Shown: positions 11,735-20,715, numbered from the stretch's first letter. The stretch is DNA of 64,000 nt from Umezawaea sp036375055 (GCF_036375055.1 NZ_DASUSQ010000094.1:61214-125213), one strand, 5' to 3'. The notes: generated from the sequence alone by a model not told the origin. Program-made: numbers and translations.

Positions 11735-13398
11735 GCGGTGGCCGGCTTCAAGCGGAGGACCACCTGCAGCGCGTTGGTCTGCGTCGGCTGCGGCGGCGCG
11801 TACGGGTCGGCCTCGGTGGGCCAGCCCACCCAGCTCTTCGTGCTGTACTCGGCACCCACCGGCGAGGAGACCAGCGGGATCGCCGGGACCTGCTCGACGA
11901 AGATCTTCTGGAGCAGGTCCAGGTTCGTCTTGCGGGCGGCGTCGTCCGGCGCGGAGGCGTAGGCGGCCAGCGCGGCGGTCGCGGCGGGGTCGTTGAAACG
12001 GCCCTGCGCGTTGGCGGCGGGCTCTCCGAGCGGCTTGCTGGCCGCGGCGTCCATGATGTTCTGGTAGCCCTCGAACGGCGTCGCGCCGCTGTTGGTCCAG
12101 TGCATCGTGGCGTCGAACGCGCCCGCGTTGAAGTCCGTCGTCCACTGGTCGACGGTCTGGGTCTTGACCTCGGCGGTGATGCCCAGCGCCTTGACGGCGT
12201 TCTTGATGATGTCGAGGTCGGTCAGGTAGTCGGACCAGCCCGCGGGGTCGGTCAGCGCGAAGGTAACCGGAGCACCGGACGGGTCCTTCAGCACGTCGCC
12301 GTCGAGCTTGTAGCCCGCCTCGGCCAGCAGCTTCTTGGCGCCCTCGACGTCGACCTTGGCGGTCTTGCCCTTGTACTCGGCGGCGATGAACGGGTCACCG
12401 GCCGGGCTGGGGATGCCCGTGACGTTGTCGACCTTCGGGAACAGCTTCGAGTGGCCCTGCTGGAAGATGACCTCGCGGTCGATCACCATGTTCAGCGCCT
12501 TGCGCAGCGCGACGTTGTTGAACGGCGCCTTCGCGGTGTTCAGCCACAGGGCGTGGATGCCGAGACCGGCGGGCATCCAGATCTTGTGGTTCTGCGGGTC
12601 CTTGTTCACGTACAGGGTCTCGAAGTTCGGCATGAACACGTAGGACCACTGCGCCGCACCGCTCGCGAGGGCGGTCGTCTGCGCGCTGTTGTCGTTGTAC
12701 GACGTGTACTGGATCTCCGGAACCTTGGGGAGTTCCTGCCAGTAGCTGGTGCGCACCGACAGCGTGACCGTCTGCGGGGTGAAGGTCTTCAGCGTGTACG
12801 GGCCGGTGCCGACGGGCTTCTCGTTGGTGAAGGTCGTCGGGTCCGGCACGTCCTTCCAGATGTGCTCCGGCACGATGAACGAGTTGAGGATCTTGTTCTC
12901 GTTCACGAACTGGGGCTTGCTGAAGGTGATCTCGGCGGAGGTGTCGCTGACCTTGCTCGCGCCCGCGATCGGCAGCCCGTTGGTGTTGAGGGCCGACTTG
13001 TCCTTGAGCAGGTTGAACGTGTAGGCGACGTCACCCGCGGTGAAGGGCTTGTCGTCGTTCCACTTGACGTCGGCCCGCGTGGTGAGGGTGAGCTTCTGGT
13101 AGTTGTCGGCCCACTCCCACTTCTCGGCCAACCACGGCGTGCCCTTCTCGGACGGCGCGATGGGGTTGGTCTGGACGAGGGGCTCGTAGATCATGAAGCG
13201 GTAACCCAGCGACGCGCCCGCCGAGGTGGCGAGGAACGGGTTGCTGTTGTTCGTCTGCGGCCCGTTCGGCATGCCCACCGTCAGGACGCCGCTCGCGGCG
13301 GTCTTGGTGGCACCACCCGATGAACACGCAGCGGCCACGAGCGCGACGGCCATGGTGCCGATCAGCGCGAGTGTGGTCCTGCGGCGTATGCCTTGCAT
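11731..13398 (-). CDS. Family 5 (SBP_bac_5) extracellular solute-binding lipoprotein
   Basis: Solute receptor of the importer, 555 aa, the usual size for DppA/OppA or cello-oligosaccharide receptors. The N-terminus is a lipoprotein signal with lipobox VAAACSS. Family features include EPLVQTNP near residue 70 and the WAEKWEWADNYQKLTLTTRADVKWNDDKPFTAGDV segment split over the family 5 signature. It is the first gene of the operon; a CebR-like palindrome lies 20 bp upstream of its start. Family 5 receptors bind peptides, nickel or oligosaccharides. Beta-glucan oligomers are inferred from the downstream GH1 and the LacI regulator. Confidence 0.93.
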
Positions 13399-13418
13399 GG
13401 AATTCTCCCGGCGGGTTA

Positions 13419-13434
13419 TGAGAGAGCGCTCTCA
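13419..13434. promoter_or_regulatory. LacI/CebR-type operator upstream of the importer operon
   Basis: TGAGAGAGCGCTCTCA is a near-palindrome around GAGCGCTC, resembling the CebR operator of streptomycetes (TGGGAGCGCTCCCA). It lies between the binding-protein start (13398) and the convergent end of the regulator gene, where it would block transcription of the operon. Confidence 0.8.
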
Positions 13435-13495
13435 GGAAGGTAGAACGGGTGGCCCACCCTAAACAGCGGGCACGGTGGAAAACAGGGGTGTTGGC

Positions 13496-14497
13496 CTAGA
13501 TCTGTGGAGCTGACTGTCGGACCACGAGCGAGGTCGGCAGCACGAGTGGTTTCTCCGGCAGCGCTTCGCCGCCGAAGTGGGAGAGCAGCATCCGCGCGGC
13601 CGCCACGCCCATCTCCTGCAACGGCTGCCGAACGGTGGTGAGCGAGGGCTCGGCGTGCGAGGCGATCGGCACGTCGTCGAACCCGACGACGGACACGTCG
13701 CCCGGCACGTCGCGGCCCGCTTTGCGCAGTGCGCGCAGCACACCCATCGCGGAGAGGTCGTTGTGCGCGAAGACGCCGTCGAACGGGATGCCCGCCGCCA
13801 GCAGCTTCTCGGTGGCCACCGTACCCCCGTCGGTGGTGAAGTCGCCGTCGACGACGAGACGGGGGTCGACGGACAGCCCGGCGGAGGCGAGGGCGTCGCG
13901 GAAGCCGTCGAGCCGTTCCCTGGTGCAGCCGAACTGCATCGGGCCCGTGACGACGGCGAACTTGGTCCGCCCCGCGGCGAGCAGGTGGCGCGCGGCGCCC
14001 TGCGCCCCCTCGCGGTTGGTGGTGGCAACCGAGGGGAACTGCGGGTGCGAGCCGCGGTCGTCGATCATGACGACCGGCAGGCCCTGCGCGTAGAGCGTGG
14101 CGATGTAGTTGAGGGTGTCCGGCGGCTCGATCACCAGCAGCCCGTCGAAGGCGTTGGCCGAGACGTGGCTGGCGAACTGGCTGAGCGAGTCGGGACCGCG
14201 GTTCACGGTGTAGAGCAGCAGGCCGTAGCCCTCGGCCTCCAGCGAGTCGACGACCCCCTGGAGCACCTCGCCCATCCACGGCCAGGTCAGCGACGGGGCC
14301 AGCATCCCGACGGTGCGCGCCCGGCCGCGAGCGAGTCCGACGGCCCGAGCGCTGGGCACGTAGCCGATCTCGTCGATCACCTGCCGGACCCGCTCCGCCG
14401 TGGTCACGTCCACATCGGGCTTGCCGTTCAGCACGCGGGACACAGTCGCCTTGCTCACCTGGGCGCGGAGGGCGACCTCGGCGATCGTGACCCGCAT
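13496..14497 (-). CDS. LacI family transcriptional regulator (CebR-like)
   Basis: Sugar-responsive repressor, 333 aa. The N-terminal helix-turn-helix is plain (TIAEVALRAQVSKATVSRVL), followed by the hinge and a periplasmic-binding-like effector domain (VVGFDDVPIASHAEPSLTTVRQP near the C-terminus). It is encoded just upstream of, and on the same strand as, the importer/GH1 operon, with an operator between them. Cellobiose-type inducer is inferred from the CebR-like operator and GH1. ATG 14497 is chosen because GAGGGAG lies 6 nt upstream and the HTH starts immediately after; longer starts would add a non-conserved leader. Confidence 0.93.
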   Translation of the reverse strand: MRVTIAEVALRAQVSKATVSRVLNGKPDVDVTTAERVRQVIDEIGYVPSARAVGLARGRARTVGMLAPSLTWPWMGEVLQGVVDSLEAEGYGLLLYTVNRGPDSLSQFASHVSANAFDGLLVIEPPDTLNYIATLYAQGLPVVMIDDRGSHPQFPSVATTNREGAQGAARHLLAAGRTKFAVVTGPMQFGCTRERLDGFRDALASAGLSVDPRLVVDGDFTTDGGTVATEKLLAAGIPFDGVFAHNDLSAMGVLRALRKAGRDVPGDVSVVGFDDVPIASHAEPSLTTVRQPLQEMGVAAARMLLSHFGGEALPEKPLVLPTSLVVRQSAPQI

Positions 14498-14543
14498 CTG
14501 GCACTCCCTCGTCATGCGGTCCGCTGTCGTCTGCTCCCCTCGC

Positions 14544-14567
14544 GGAACCGGTACCGAAACCGGTTCC
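14544..14567. promoter_or_regulatory. Inverted repeat upstream of the LacI regulator gene
   Basis: GGAACCGGT and ACCGGTTCC form a perfect 9-bp inverted repeat around a 6-bp spacer, 47 bp upstream of the regulator start. Position and symmetry suggest an operator, perhaps autoregulatory, although its sequence differs from the GAGCGCTC operator. Confidence 0.5.
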
Positions 14568-14700
14568 GGGAGAGGTGTGGTGCAGTTAACATGGCCGAAA
14601 CCCCAGGGGTCAATACCTCGTTCGGTAACGAAAAGGCGACGCACGGTCGACTACGTCAAACGGCCGCTGGCCTGCGGCGGACATGGGTAGGGTCGCCTCC

Positions 14701-15243
14701 ATGGGGATTGTCGAAGCGGTCAGCCGCAGCTCGGAGTACACGTTCACGAAGCCCACCCGAACCGAAATCCGCTTGCTCGCGGGCCTCGGCGTCGAGGGTG
14801 ACGTCCACCAGGGCACGACGGTCAAGCACCGGTCGCGGATGCGGCGCGACCCGTCCGCGCCGAACCTCCGCCAGGTCCACCTGATCCACGGCGAGCTCCA
14901 GGACGAGCTGCGCGCCGCCGGGTTCGAGGAGGTGCGGCCCGGATCGGTGGGCGAGAACGTCACCACGCGGGGTGTCGACCTGCTCGGCCTGCCGACCGGC
15001 ACCCGGCTCCACCTGGGCGGGGAGGCCGTCGTCGAGGTGACCGGACTGCGGAACCCGTGCGCGCAGCTCGACGGGTTCCACAAGGGACTCATGAAGGCCG
15101 TGCTGGACCGGGACGCCGAGGGCAACCTGGTCCGCAGGGCGGGGGTGATGGCGGTCGTGCTGGTCGGCGGCCCGGTCCGACCCGGCGACGCCATCCGGGT
15201 GGAACTGCCCGCCGAGCCGCACAGCGCGCTGGAACCGGTGTAG
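14701..15243 (+). CDS. MOSC domain-containing protein
   Basis: Stand-alone MOSC (molybdenum cofactor sulfurase C-terminal) domain protein, 180 aa. Members bind molybdenum-cofactor ligands or act in sulfur transfer and detoxification of N-hydroxylated compounds. Features: PTRTEIRLLAGLGVEGDVHQG near the N-terminus, the GSVGENVTTRG motif (family GxxGENxT), and the conserved cysteine in LRNPCAQLDGF. It is divergent from the LacI gene and monocistronic. ATG 14701 is preferred over 14683 because the family alignment starts at GIVEAVS; both remain possible. Confidence 0.88.
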   Translation: MGIVEAVSRSSEYTFTKPTRTEIRLLAGLGVEGDVHQGTTVKHRSRMRRDPSAPNLRQVHLIHGELQDELRAAGFEEVRPGSVGENVTTRGVDLLGLPTGTRLHLGGEAVVEVTGLRNPCAQLDGFHKGLMKAVLDRDAEGNLVRRAGVMAVVLVGGPVRPGDAIRVELPAEPHSALEPV

Positions 15244-15255
15244 TGCTCCTACCGA

Positions 15256-15269
15256 TGGGAGCGCTCTCA
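15256..15269. promoter_or_regulatory. Orphan LacI/CebR-type operator, copy 1
   Basis: TGGGAGCGCTCTCA, inside the longer repeat ATGGGAGCGCTCTCACGGT, starts 13 bp after the MOSC stop. It is one base from the CebR consensus. It lies between two converging genes, so it has no obvious target promoter. Confidence 0.65.
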
Positions 15270-15345
15270 CGGTAACCACGTCCATGGGCACCTCTTCGTG
15301 AACTCGGGTGCTGGAAAGGTGCCACGGGTCACAGGCCTCGGTCAA

Positions 15346-15359
15346 TGGGAGCGCTCTCA
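15346..15359. promoter_or_regulatory. Orphan LacI/CebR-type operator, copy 2
   Basis: A second exact copy of TGGGAGCGCTCTCA with the same flanking bases, exactly 90 bp from copy 1. The DNA between the two copies contains no convincing coding sequence; the IclR gene ends 28 bp further on. Confidence 0.65.
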
Positions 15360-15387
15360 CGGTTAGGTCACGGTCGTGACGACGGCG

Positions 15388-16158
15388 TTACCGGCAGAAG
15401 TCGACCTCGATGGCCCGAGCCGTCGAAGTCAAGTGCGGCAACAGGTCCTCGCGGATGGTCGCGGCGTCGCCCCGACCGACGTGCGCGGAGAGGTTGACCG
15501 CGGCGACGACGCGGCCGTCGGCCCGGCGGATGGGCACGGCGATGGACCGCAGCCCCTCCTCCAGCTCCTCGTCCACGAGGGACCACCCCTGCTCCCGGAC
15601 CACCCGCAGCTCCTCGCGCAGCGCCTCCGGGTCGACGATCGTGTTGCGGGTCAACGGTCGCAGCCGCGCCGACGCGAGGTAGGAGTCCAGCCACTCCCCC
15701 GGACGGCCCGCGAGCAGCACCCGGCCCATCGCCGTGGCGTAGGCCGGGAACCGGGTGCCGACGCTGATCGACACCGCCATGATCCGCTTGGTCGGCACGC
15801 GCGCCACGTACACCACGTCCCCGTCGTCCAGGACCGACACCGACGACGACTCGTGGACGGTGGCGACGAGGTTCTCCAGGTGGGGCAGGGCGATCTCGGG
15901 CAGGCCGAGCCCGGACAGGTAGGCGTAGCCGAGCTCCAACACCTTGGGGCGCAACGTGAACAGCCGCCCGTCGGTGCGGACGTAGTCCAGCTCGACCAGG
16001 GTGCGCAGGAACCGCCGGGCGGCGGCGCGGGTCAGCCCGGTCCTGCGCGCCACCTCGCTCAGCGTCAGCTCGGGGTGCCCGGCGTCGAACGCCCTGATGA
16101 CCGCGAGGCCCCGCTCCAGCGACCGCACGAAGTCGGCGGAGCGCCCCGTCCCGGTCAC
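15388..16158 (-). CDS. IclR family regulator of the pca operon (PcaR/PobR-like)
   Basis: IclR-type regulator, 256 aa. The N-terminal winged helix-turn-helix (LTLSEVARRTGLTRAAARRFL) is followed by the IclR effector domain (YATAMGRVLLAG; SIAVPIRRADGRVVAAVNLS). Proteins of this subclass regulate protocatechuate or beta-ketoadipate genes in response to pathway intermediates. It is the last gene of the pca operon, with its GTG start overlapping the pcaC stop (GTGA). That makes local control of the pca genes very likely. Activator or repressor role cannot be told from sequence. Confidence 0.9.
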   Translation of the reverse strand: MTGTGRSADFVRSLERGLAVIRAFDAGHPELTLSEVARRTGLTRAAARRFLRTLVELDYVRTDGRLFTLRPKVLELGYAYLSGLGLPEIALPHLENLVATVHESSSVSVLDDGDVVYVARVPTKRIMAVSISVGTRFPAYATAMGRVLLAGRPGEWLDSYLASARLRPLTRNTIVDPEALREELRVVREQGWSLVDEELEEGLRSIAVPIRRADGRVVAAVNLSAHVGRGDAATIREDLLPHLTSTARAIEVDFCR

Positions 16159-16523
16159 GGCTCCAACGTGGCGAACGTCCGCTGCGCCACGGCGAACGCG
16201 CGGTTGGCGGCGGGCACCCCCGCGTAGACGGCGACCTGGAGCAGCACCTCGCCGATCTCCTCGCGGGTGAGCCCGTTGCGCAGCGCGGCCTTCACGTGCA
16301 TCGCCAGTTCGTCGTCGTGGTGCAGGGTCGCGAGCACGGCCAACGTGATGCACGACCGGGTCCTGCGGTCCAGCCCCGGCCGGGTCCACACCTCTCCCCA
16401 CGCGTAGCGGGTGATCAGCTCCTGGAAGTCGGCGGTGAACTCGTCGGTGCGCTCCACCGCGCGGTCGACGTGCTCGTCGCCGAGGACCTCCCGGCGGACC
16501 GCCATGCCCTCCTCGAAGGACAT
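16155..16523 (-). CDS. pcaC: 4-carboxymuconolactone decarboxylase
   Basis: Converts gamma-carboxymuconolactone to beta-ketoadipate enol-lactone in the protocatechuate branch. 122 aa, typical for the stand-alone enzyme (AhpD-like fold). Motifs: LGDEHVDRAVERTDEF at the N-terminus, WGEVWTRPGLDRRTRS and the HVKAALRNGLTREEI helix. Unlike many actinobacteria, where PcaC is fused to PcaD as PcaL, here the two are separate genes overlapping by one base (TGATG). It is co-transcribed with the whole pathway. Confidence 0.95.
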   Translation of the reverse strand: MSFEEGMAVRREVLGDEHVDRAVERTDEFTADFQELITRYAWGEVWTRPGLDRRTRSCITLAVLATLHHDDELAMHVKAALRNGLTREEIGEVLLQVAVYAGVPAANRAFAVAQRTFATLEP

Positions 16524-17293
16524 CAGCGGGCCCCCGCGGTGGTCAGGTGCCCGTGCAGGATCACCGAGACGGCGTCGGCCGCCTCGACGTTGGCCAGGTG
16601 GGCCGCGTCGCCGACGATGTACAGCTCCGCGTCCGGGATCGCCTCGGCGATCACCCGCAGGAACTCCGGCGGCGTCGCCTCGTCCTGCGCCCCGGCGATC
16701 ACCGCGGTCGGCGCCTGGATCGCGGGCAGCAGCGGCGTGAGGTCCATCGTCGCGAGGGCGTCGCAGATCCCGGCGTAGCTCTCCCGGTCGACAGCCGAGA
16801 GCCCGTCGCGGTAGTCCGCCACGAGTTCGGGATCGCGTTCGGCCATGCCGTGGGTGAACCACCGGCCGACGACCGCCTCGGCGATGGCCGCCGTCCCGTA
16901 CGCCCGCACGGTCGCCGCGCGGTCGAGCCACGGCCGCGGCGACGGGAACGACGCGGTCGTGCAGCACAGCGCCAGCCGGTCGACCCGCTCCGGCGCGCGG
17001 GCGGCGAGCCACATGCCGATCATGCCTCCGAGCGACAGCCCGCAGTAGGAGAACCGTTCCACGCCAAGGGAGTCCGCCAGGTCCAGGACGTCGTCGCCCA
17101 GCTCGTCGATGGTGAACGGTCCGGTGGCGGTGGGGCTGCCGCCGTGCCCGCGGTGGTCGTAGCGGAGCACCCGGAAGAACTCGTGCAGCACGGGGAGCTG
17201 CGGCTCCCAGAGCGAGGAGGTCGTGCCGAGTGAACTACCCAGCACGAGAACGGGGGCGTTCTCCGGTCCGCTCAGTTCGTAGTGCAGTCTCAC
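16523..17293 (-). CDS. pcaD: 3-oxoadipate enol-lactonase
   Basis: Alpha/beta hydrolase that opens beta-ketoadipate enol-lactone to beta-ketoadipate, 256 aa. Nucleophile elbow GLSLGGM, acid in AGAQDEATPP, and the terminal histidine in DAAHLANVE form the triad. RYDHRGHGGS is the family strand-3 motif. GTG start at 17293 overlaps the pcaB stop as GTGA; pcaC follows with TGATG. Length and pathway context exclude most other hydrolases. Confidence 0.95.
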   Translation of the reverse strand: MRLHYELSGPENAPVLVLGSSLGTTSSLWEPQLPVLHEFFRVLRYDHRGHGGSPTATGPFTIDELGDDVLDLADSLGVERFSYCGLSLGGMIGMWLAARAPERVDRLALCCTTASFPSPRPWLDRAATVRAYGTAAIAEAVVGRWFTHGMAERDPELVADYRDGLSAVDRESYAGICDALATMDLTPLLPAIQAPTAVIAGAQDEATPPEFLRVIAEAIPDAELYIVGDAAHLANVEAADAVSVILHGHLTTAGAR

Positions 17294-18642
17294 CGCTCCG
17301 CCTTTCGTTGGTGTGCGGTCAGCGCGCGGTCCACGAACGCGGCCGCGCTGCCGACGTACCCCGACGGGTCAAGTGCCTCATCAATCTGCGCGGTTGACAA
17401 GTGCTCCAAGACCCTGTTGTCGGCGGCGAGAGCGTCCCCCAGTTCGACCCCGCCCGCCACCGCGGCGCGGCAGACCTCGGCGACGAGGTCCTGCGCCGCG
17501 GCGCGCCCGAGCGCGGGTGCGAGCCTCGTCGACACGTTCTCCGCGAGCGGGAGGCCCCCGGTGAGGTCCAGGTTGCGGCGCATCACGTCGGGGTGGACCT
17601 CCAGGCGCTCCAGCAGCTCGCGCGTCCCGTGCACGGCTCCGCCGACGAGCCGGAGCAGGTCGGTGGACGTCTCCCACTCGGCGTGCCAGGCCCCGGCGGC
17701 GCGCTCGTGCTCGTGCGCCATCGACGCCAGCACCGTCGCGACCAGTCCGGGCACCCGGCGGGTCGCCGCCGTCACCAGCACCGCCCGGACGGGGTTCCGC
17801 TTGTGCGGCATGGCCGACGACGTGCCGCCGTCGGCCTCGGTCACCTCGGCCACCTCGGTCTGCGCCATCAGCAGGACGTCCTGCGCGATCTTCGCCAGGA
17901 CGCCGGCCGCGGACCCGAGTGCGCCCGCCAGTTCGGCGAAGCGGGTGCGGTCGGTGTGCCACGGGAGCACGGGCGCCACCAGGCCCAGCTCGTCGGCGAG
18001 CCGCTCCACCAGCGGCGCGCCCGCGTCACCGAGCGGGGCCAGCGTGCCCGCCGCTCCCCCGAACTGCACCGCCAGGCGTTCGGCGCGCACCGCGTCGAGC
18101 CGGTCGCGCACCTCGTCCACGGCGACCAGCCAGCCCGCGCACTTGAGCCCGAACGTGGTCGGCACGGCCTGCTGCGTCAGCGTCCGCCCGGCGATCAGCG
18201 TGTCGCGGTGCCGGACCGCCAGCCGCTCGCACTCGTCCGCGACGCCGGCGAGCCCGTCCAGGATCGGCCGCAGCGCCCGGAACGCGACCAGCGACGCCGC
18301 GGTGTCCAGCACGTCCTGGCTCGTCGCGCCGTGGTGCACGTACGCCCGCGCCGACGGGGGCACCACGTCGACGAGGTCGCGCACCAGCGGCACGACCGGG
18401 TTGCCGGACGCCGTGGCGCGGGCGCCCAGCGACACCGGGTCGAGCACGGCGGAGTCGATCGCCGCCACGACGGCGCGGGCGGCGTCGAGCGGCACGAGCC
18501 CCGCTCGCGACTGGACGACGACGAGCGCGCGCTCGAAGTCGAGCATGGCGCGCAGCCACGCCCGGTCGCCCAGCTCCGCGTCGACGATCGGGTCGCCGAA
18601 CAGCGGGCGGAACAGCTCAGAGGTCGAAGAAGACGGTTTCAT
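17290..18642 (-). CDS. pcaB: 3-carboxy-cis,cis-muconate cycloisomerase
   Basis: Lyase-superfamily enzyme (argininosuccinate lyase/fumarase fold) that cyclises 3-carboxymuconate to the muconolactone, 450 aa. The superfamily signature GGTSSAMPHKRNP is intact and HHGATSQDVLDT is the first conserved region. The start overlaps the 3' end of pcaG by 26 bp; a slightly later start cannot be excluded, but MKPSSSTSELFRPLFGD is a good family N-terminus. Confidence 0.95.
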   Translation of the reverse strand: MKPSSSTSELFRPLFGDPIVDAELGDRAWLRAMLDFERALVVVQSRAGLVPLDAARAVVAAIDSAVLDPVSLGARATASGNPVVPLVRDLVDVVPPSARAYVHHGATSQDVLDTAASLVAFRALRPILDGLAGVADECERLAVRHRDTLIAGRTLTQQAVPTTFGLKCAGWLVAVDEVRDRLDAVRAERLAVQFGGAAGTLAPLGDAGAPLVERLADELGLVAPVLPWHTDRTRFAELAGALGSAAGVLAKIAQDVLLMAQTEVAEVTEADGGTSSAMPHKRNPVRAVLVTAATRRVPGLVATVLASMAHEHERAAGAWHAEWETSTDLLRLVGGAVHGTRELLERLEVHPDVMRRNLDLTGGLPLAENVSTRLAPALGRAAAQDLVAEVCRAAVAGGVELGDALAADNRVLEHLSTAQIDEALDPSGYVGSAAAFVDRALTAHQRKAER

Positions 18643-19177
18643 CGTCGCCCTGGAGGTGGATGTCGAAGCGGTAGCCGAACGGGGTGGGCTCCGCGACGAG
18701 GGTCCGGCGCCGCTCCGGGTCGCGGATCGAGGCGAGCACCGGGTCGTCGGCGTTGGCAGGCTCGTCGGCGAAGTAGATCCGGGTCACCAGCCGCACCAGC
18801 AGACCCCGGCAGAACACCGACACGTTGAGGTGCGGCGCCTGCTCGCCGTCCTCCCACGGCAGGGGGCCGGGCTTGGCGGTGCGGAAGCGGAACCGGCCGC
18901 CCTCGTCGGTCGGGCACCGGCCGAAGCCGCGGAAACCGGGGCGCGCCACCGCTCCGCGCGGGTCGTCCGGGTGGTCGAACCGGCCGTCCGGGTCGGCCTG
19001 CCAGACCTCGATCAACGCGTCCGGCACCGGGTCGCCCGCACCGTCGAACACCTCGCCGACGAGGTCGAACGCGCCGGGCGTGCCCTCGTCGACGACGAGG
19101 TGGCCGTCCTCCCACGGCAGGCCGATCGCGAAGAACGGCCCCACCGTCTGGGACGGCGTGGTGCGCTGGTCACTCAT
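18617..19177 (-). CDS. pcaG: Protocatechuate 3,4-dioxygenase alpha subunit
   Basis: Alpha chain of the intradiol ring-cleaving dioxygenase, 186 aa. It starts PSQTVGPFFAIGLPW, the hallmark of alpha chains, and contains the dioxygenase core DALIEVWQADPDGRF. The alpha chain helps to shape the substrate pocket, while the iron ligands are on the beta chain; consistent with this, the HIHFSVFG motif is replaced here (HLNVSVFCRG). It overlaps pcaH by 8 bp and pcaB by 26 bp. Confidence 0.95.
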   Translation of the reverse strand: MSDQRTTPSQTVGPFFAIGLPWEDGHLVVDEGTPGAFDLVGEVFDGAGDPVPDALIEVWQADPDGRFDHPDDPRGAVARPGFRGFGRCPTDEGGRFRFRTAKPGPLPWEDGEQAPHLNVSVFCRGLLVRLVTRIYFADEPANADDPVLASIRDPERRRTLVAEPTPFGYRFDIHLQGDDETVFFDL

Positions 19178-19901
19178 CGTCGTGGTCCTCCTCGTCCTCG
19201 AACGGCGTCGGGTCGGTGCCGCGCAGGACGATGTCCCAGCGGTAGCCCAGCGCCCACTCGGGGACCGTGCTGTCGAGGTCGAAGTCGGCGACCATCGCCC
19301 TGCGCGCCGCGGGCCTGGCCGAGTTGAAGATCGGGTCCTGGTCGAACAGCGGGTCGCCGGGGAAGTACATCTGGGTGATCAGCCGCTGGGTGAACGCGGT
19401 GCCGAACACCGAGAAGTGGATGTGCGCCGGGCGCCAGGCGTTGTGGTGGTTCCTCCACGGGTACGCGCCGGGCGCGATGGTGATGAACCGGTAGTTGCCG
19501 TCGCCGTCGGTCAGTGCGCGGCCGACGCCGGAGAAGTTGGGGTCCAGCGGGGCCGGGTGGCGGTCCAGGTCGTGCCGGTACCGGCCGCCCGCGTTGGCCT
19601 GCCAGATCTCCACGAGGGTGTTCGGGATCGGCCGCCCGTCGCCGTCCTTGACCTTGCCGGTCACGATGATCCGCTGCCCCAGCGGCTCCTCGGGGTGCTG
19701 GACGGTGAGGTCGTGGTCGGTGCGGCCCACGCGGCCCTCGCCCAGCAGCGGGCCGGTGATCTCGCCGAGGCGCTGGGGCAGCAGGACGAGCGGCTGCTTC
19801 GGGGCGCGGGCGACGTTCGACCGGTAGTCCGGGTAGGACACCGGCGGGTGCGATTCGGGGTCCGGCCGGTAGTGCGCCAGGCGCTTGGTGTCGGCGGGCA
19901 C
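19170..19901 (-). CDS. pcaH: Protocatechuate 3,4-dioxygenase beta subunit
   Basis: Catalytic beta chain, 243 aa, holding the non-haem Fe(III) site that cleaves protocatechuate to 3-carboxy-cis,cis-muconate. The signature NTLVEIWQANAGGRYRHDLD and the ligand segment RPAHIHFSVFG (two histidines) with tyrosines in GRYRHD and GAYPW are present. YPDYRSNVARAP is the typical beta-chain N-terminal motif. GTG start at 19901. It follows pcaJ by 10 bp in the operon. Confidence 0.96.
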   Translation of the reverse strand: MPADTKRLAHYRPDPESHPPVSYPDYRSNVARAPKQPLVLLPQRLGEITGPLLGEGRVGRTDHDLTVQHPEEPLGQRIIVTGKVKDGDGRPIPNTLVEIWQANAGGRYRHDLDRHPAPLDPNFSGVGRALTDGDGNYRFITIAPGAYPWRNHHNAWRPAHIHFSVFGTAFTQRLITQMYFPGDPLFDQDPIFNSARPAARRAMVADFDLDSTVPEWALGYRWDIVLRGTDPTPFEDEEDHDDE

Positions 19902-19911
19902 TGCTACTCCT

Positions 19912-20715
19912 TCAGGCGGTGAGTGCGCGGAGGGCGGCGAGTTCCTGGTCCGTGGGTCGCTCGGTGGTCGTCAGGTCCGGCGAGACCTTCAGGTCCCAGC
20001 CGGTCTTCGCCTTCGCGGTGGCCAGGTCGACGCCGGGGTGGAGCTGGGTCAGCGTGAGCTCGCAGGTGTCCGGGTCGGGGCGGAGCACGCCGAGATCGGT
20101 GATCACCAACCGCGGCCCCCTCCCCTTGAGGCCGAGCTTCTCCCTGTCGCCCCTGCCTCCGCCGAAGCCCATCGAGGTCACGAAGTCCACGCGCTCGACG
20201 AAGGCCCGCGGGTTCTGCCGGACGATCATGTAGACCTCACCGCAGGACGCGGCGATCTCGGGGGCGCCGCCCGCGCCGGGGAGGCGGACCTTCGGGTCGC
20301 GGTAGTCGTCGCCGATGACCGTGGTGTTGATGTTGCCGAACCGGTCGAGCTGGGCGGCGCCGAGGAAGCCGACGTCGACGCGGCCCGGCTGGAGCCAGTA
20401 GTTGAAGATCTCCGGGACGCTGACGAGGCTGTCGGCCGAGTCGGCGAGCACACCGTCCCCGATGGACAGCGGCAGCGTGGCGGGCTTCGAGCCGATGGTG
20501 CCGGACTCGTAGACGAGGACCAGGTCCGGGGCGTGGGTGCGCCGCGCGAGGTTCGCGGCGGTGCTGGGGAGGCCGATGCCCACGAAGCAGACGGTGCCGT
20601 CGGAGAGGGCTCGCGCGGCGGCGATCGTCATCATCTCGTCGGCCGTGTAGTCGGCGGGAGGGTGGTCGGCGGGAGGGTGGTCGGCGGGGGTGCGGTCGGC
20701 GGGGGTGTCGGTCAT
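19912..20715 (-). CDS. pcaJ: 3-oxoadipate CoA-transferase subunit B
   Basis: Beta subunit of succinyl-CoA:3-oxoadipate CoA-transferase, 267 aa. It carries the catalytic glutamate motif YESGTIG and the family GIGLPSTAANLA segment. The N-terminus has an extra repetitive Pro-Ala-Asp-His stretch encoded by 15-bp direct repeats; if translation begins at the internal DEMM methionines, the enzyme would have normal length. ATG at 20715 overlaps the pcaI stop (ATGA). Confidence 0.93.
   Translation of the reverse strand: MTDTPADRTPADHPPADHPPADYTADEMMTIAAARALSDGTVCFVGIGLPSTAANLARRTHAPDLVLVYESGTIGSKPATLPLSIGDGVLADSADSLVSVPEIFNYWLQPGRVDVGFLGAAQLDRFGNINTTVIGDDYRDPKVRLPGAGGAPEIAASCGEVYMIVRQNPRAFVERVDFVTSMGFGGGRGDREKLGLKGRGPRLVITDLGVLRPDPDTCELTLTQLHPGVDLATAKAKTGWDLKVSPDLTTTERPTDQELAALRALTA
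20651..20711. repeat. 15-bp tandem repeat at the 5' end of pcaJ
   Basis: Four consecutive copies of about 15 bp (TCGGCGGGAGGGTGG on the plus strand, the first two identical) encode a Pro-Pro-Ala-Asp-His type repeat before the conserved domain. Copy number may vary between strains. Confidence 0.85.

Noticed and set aside
15256..15359. Terminator hairpins for the converging MOSC and IclR genes
   Set aside because: GAGCGCTC is a loopless palindrome and both copies are identical over 19 bp, which fits protein-binding sites better.
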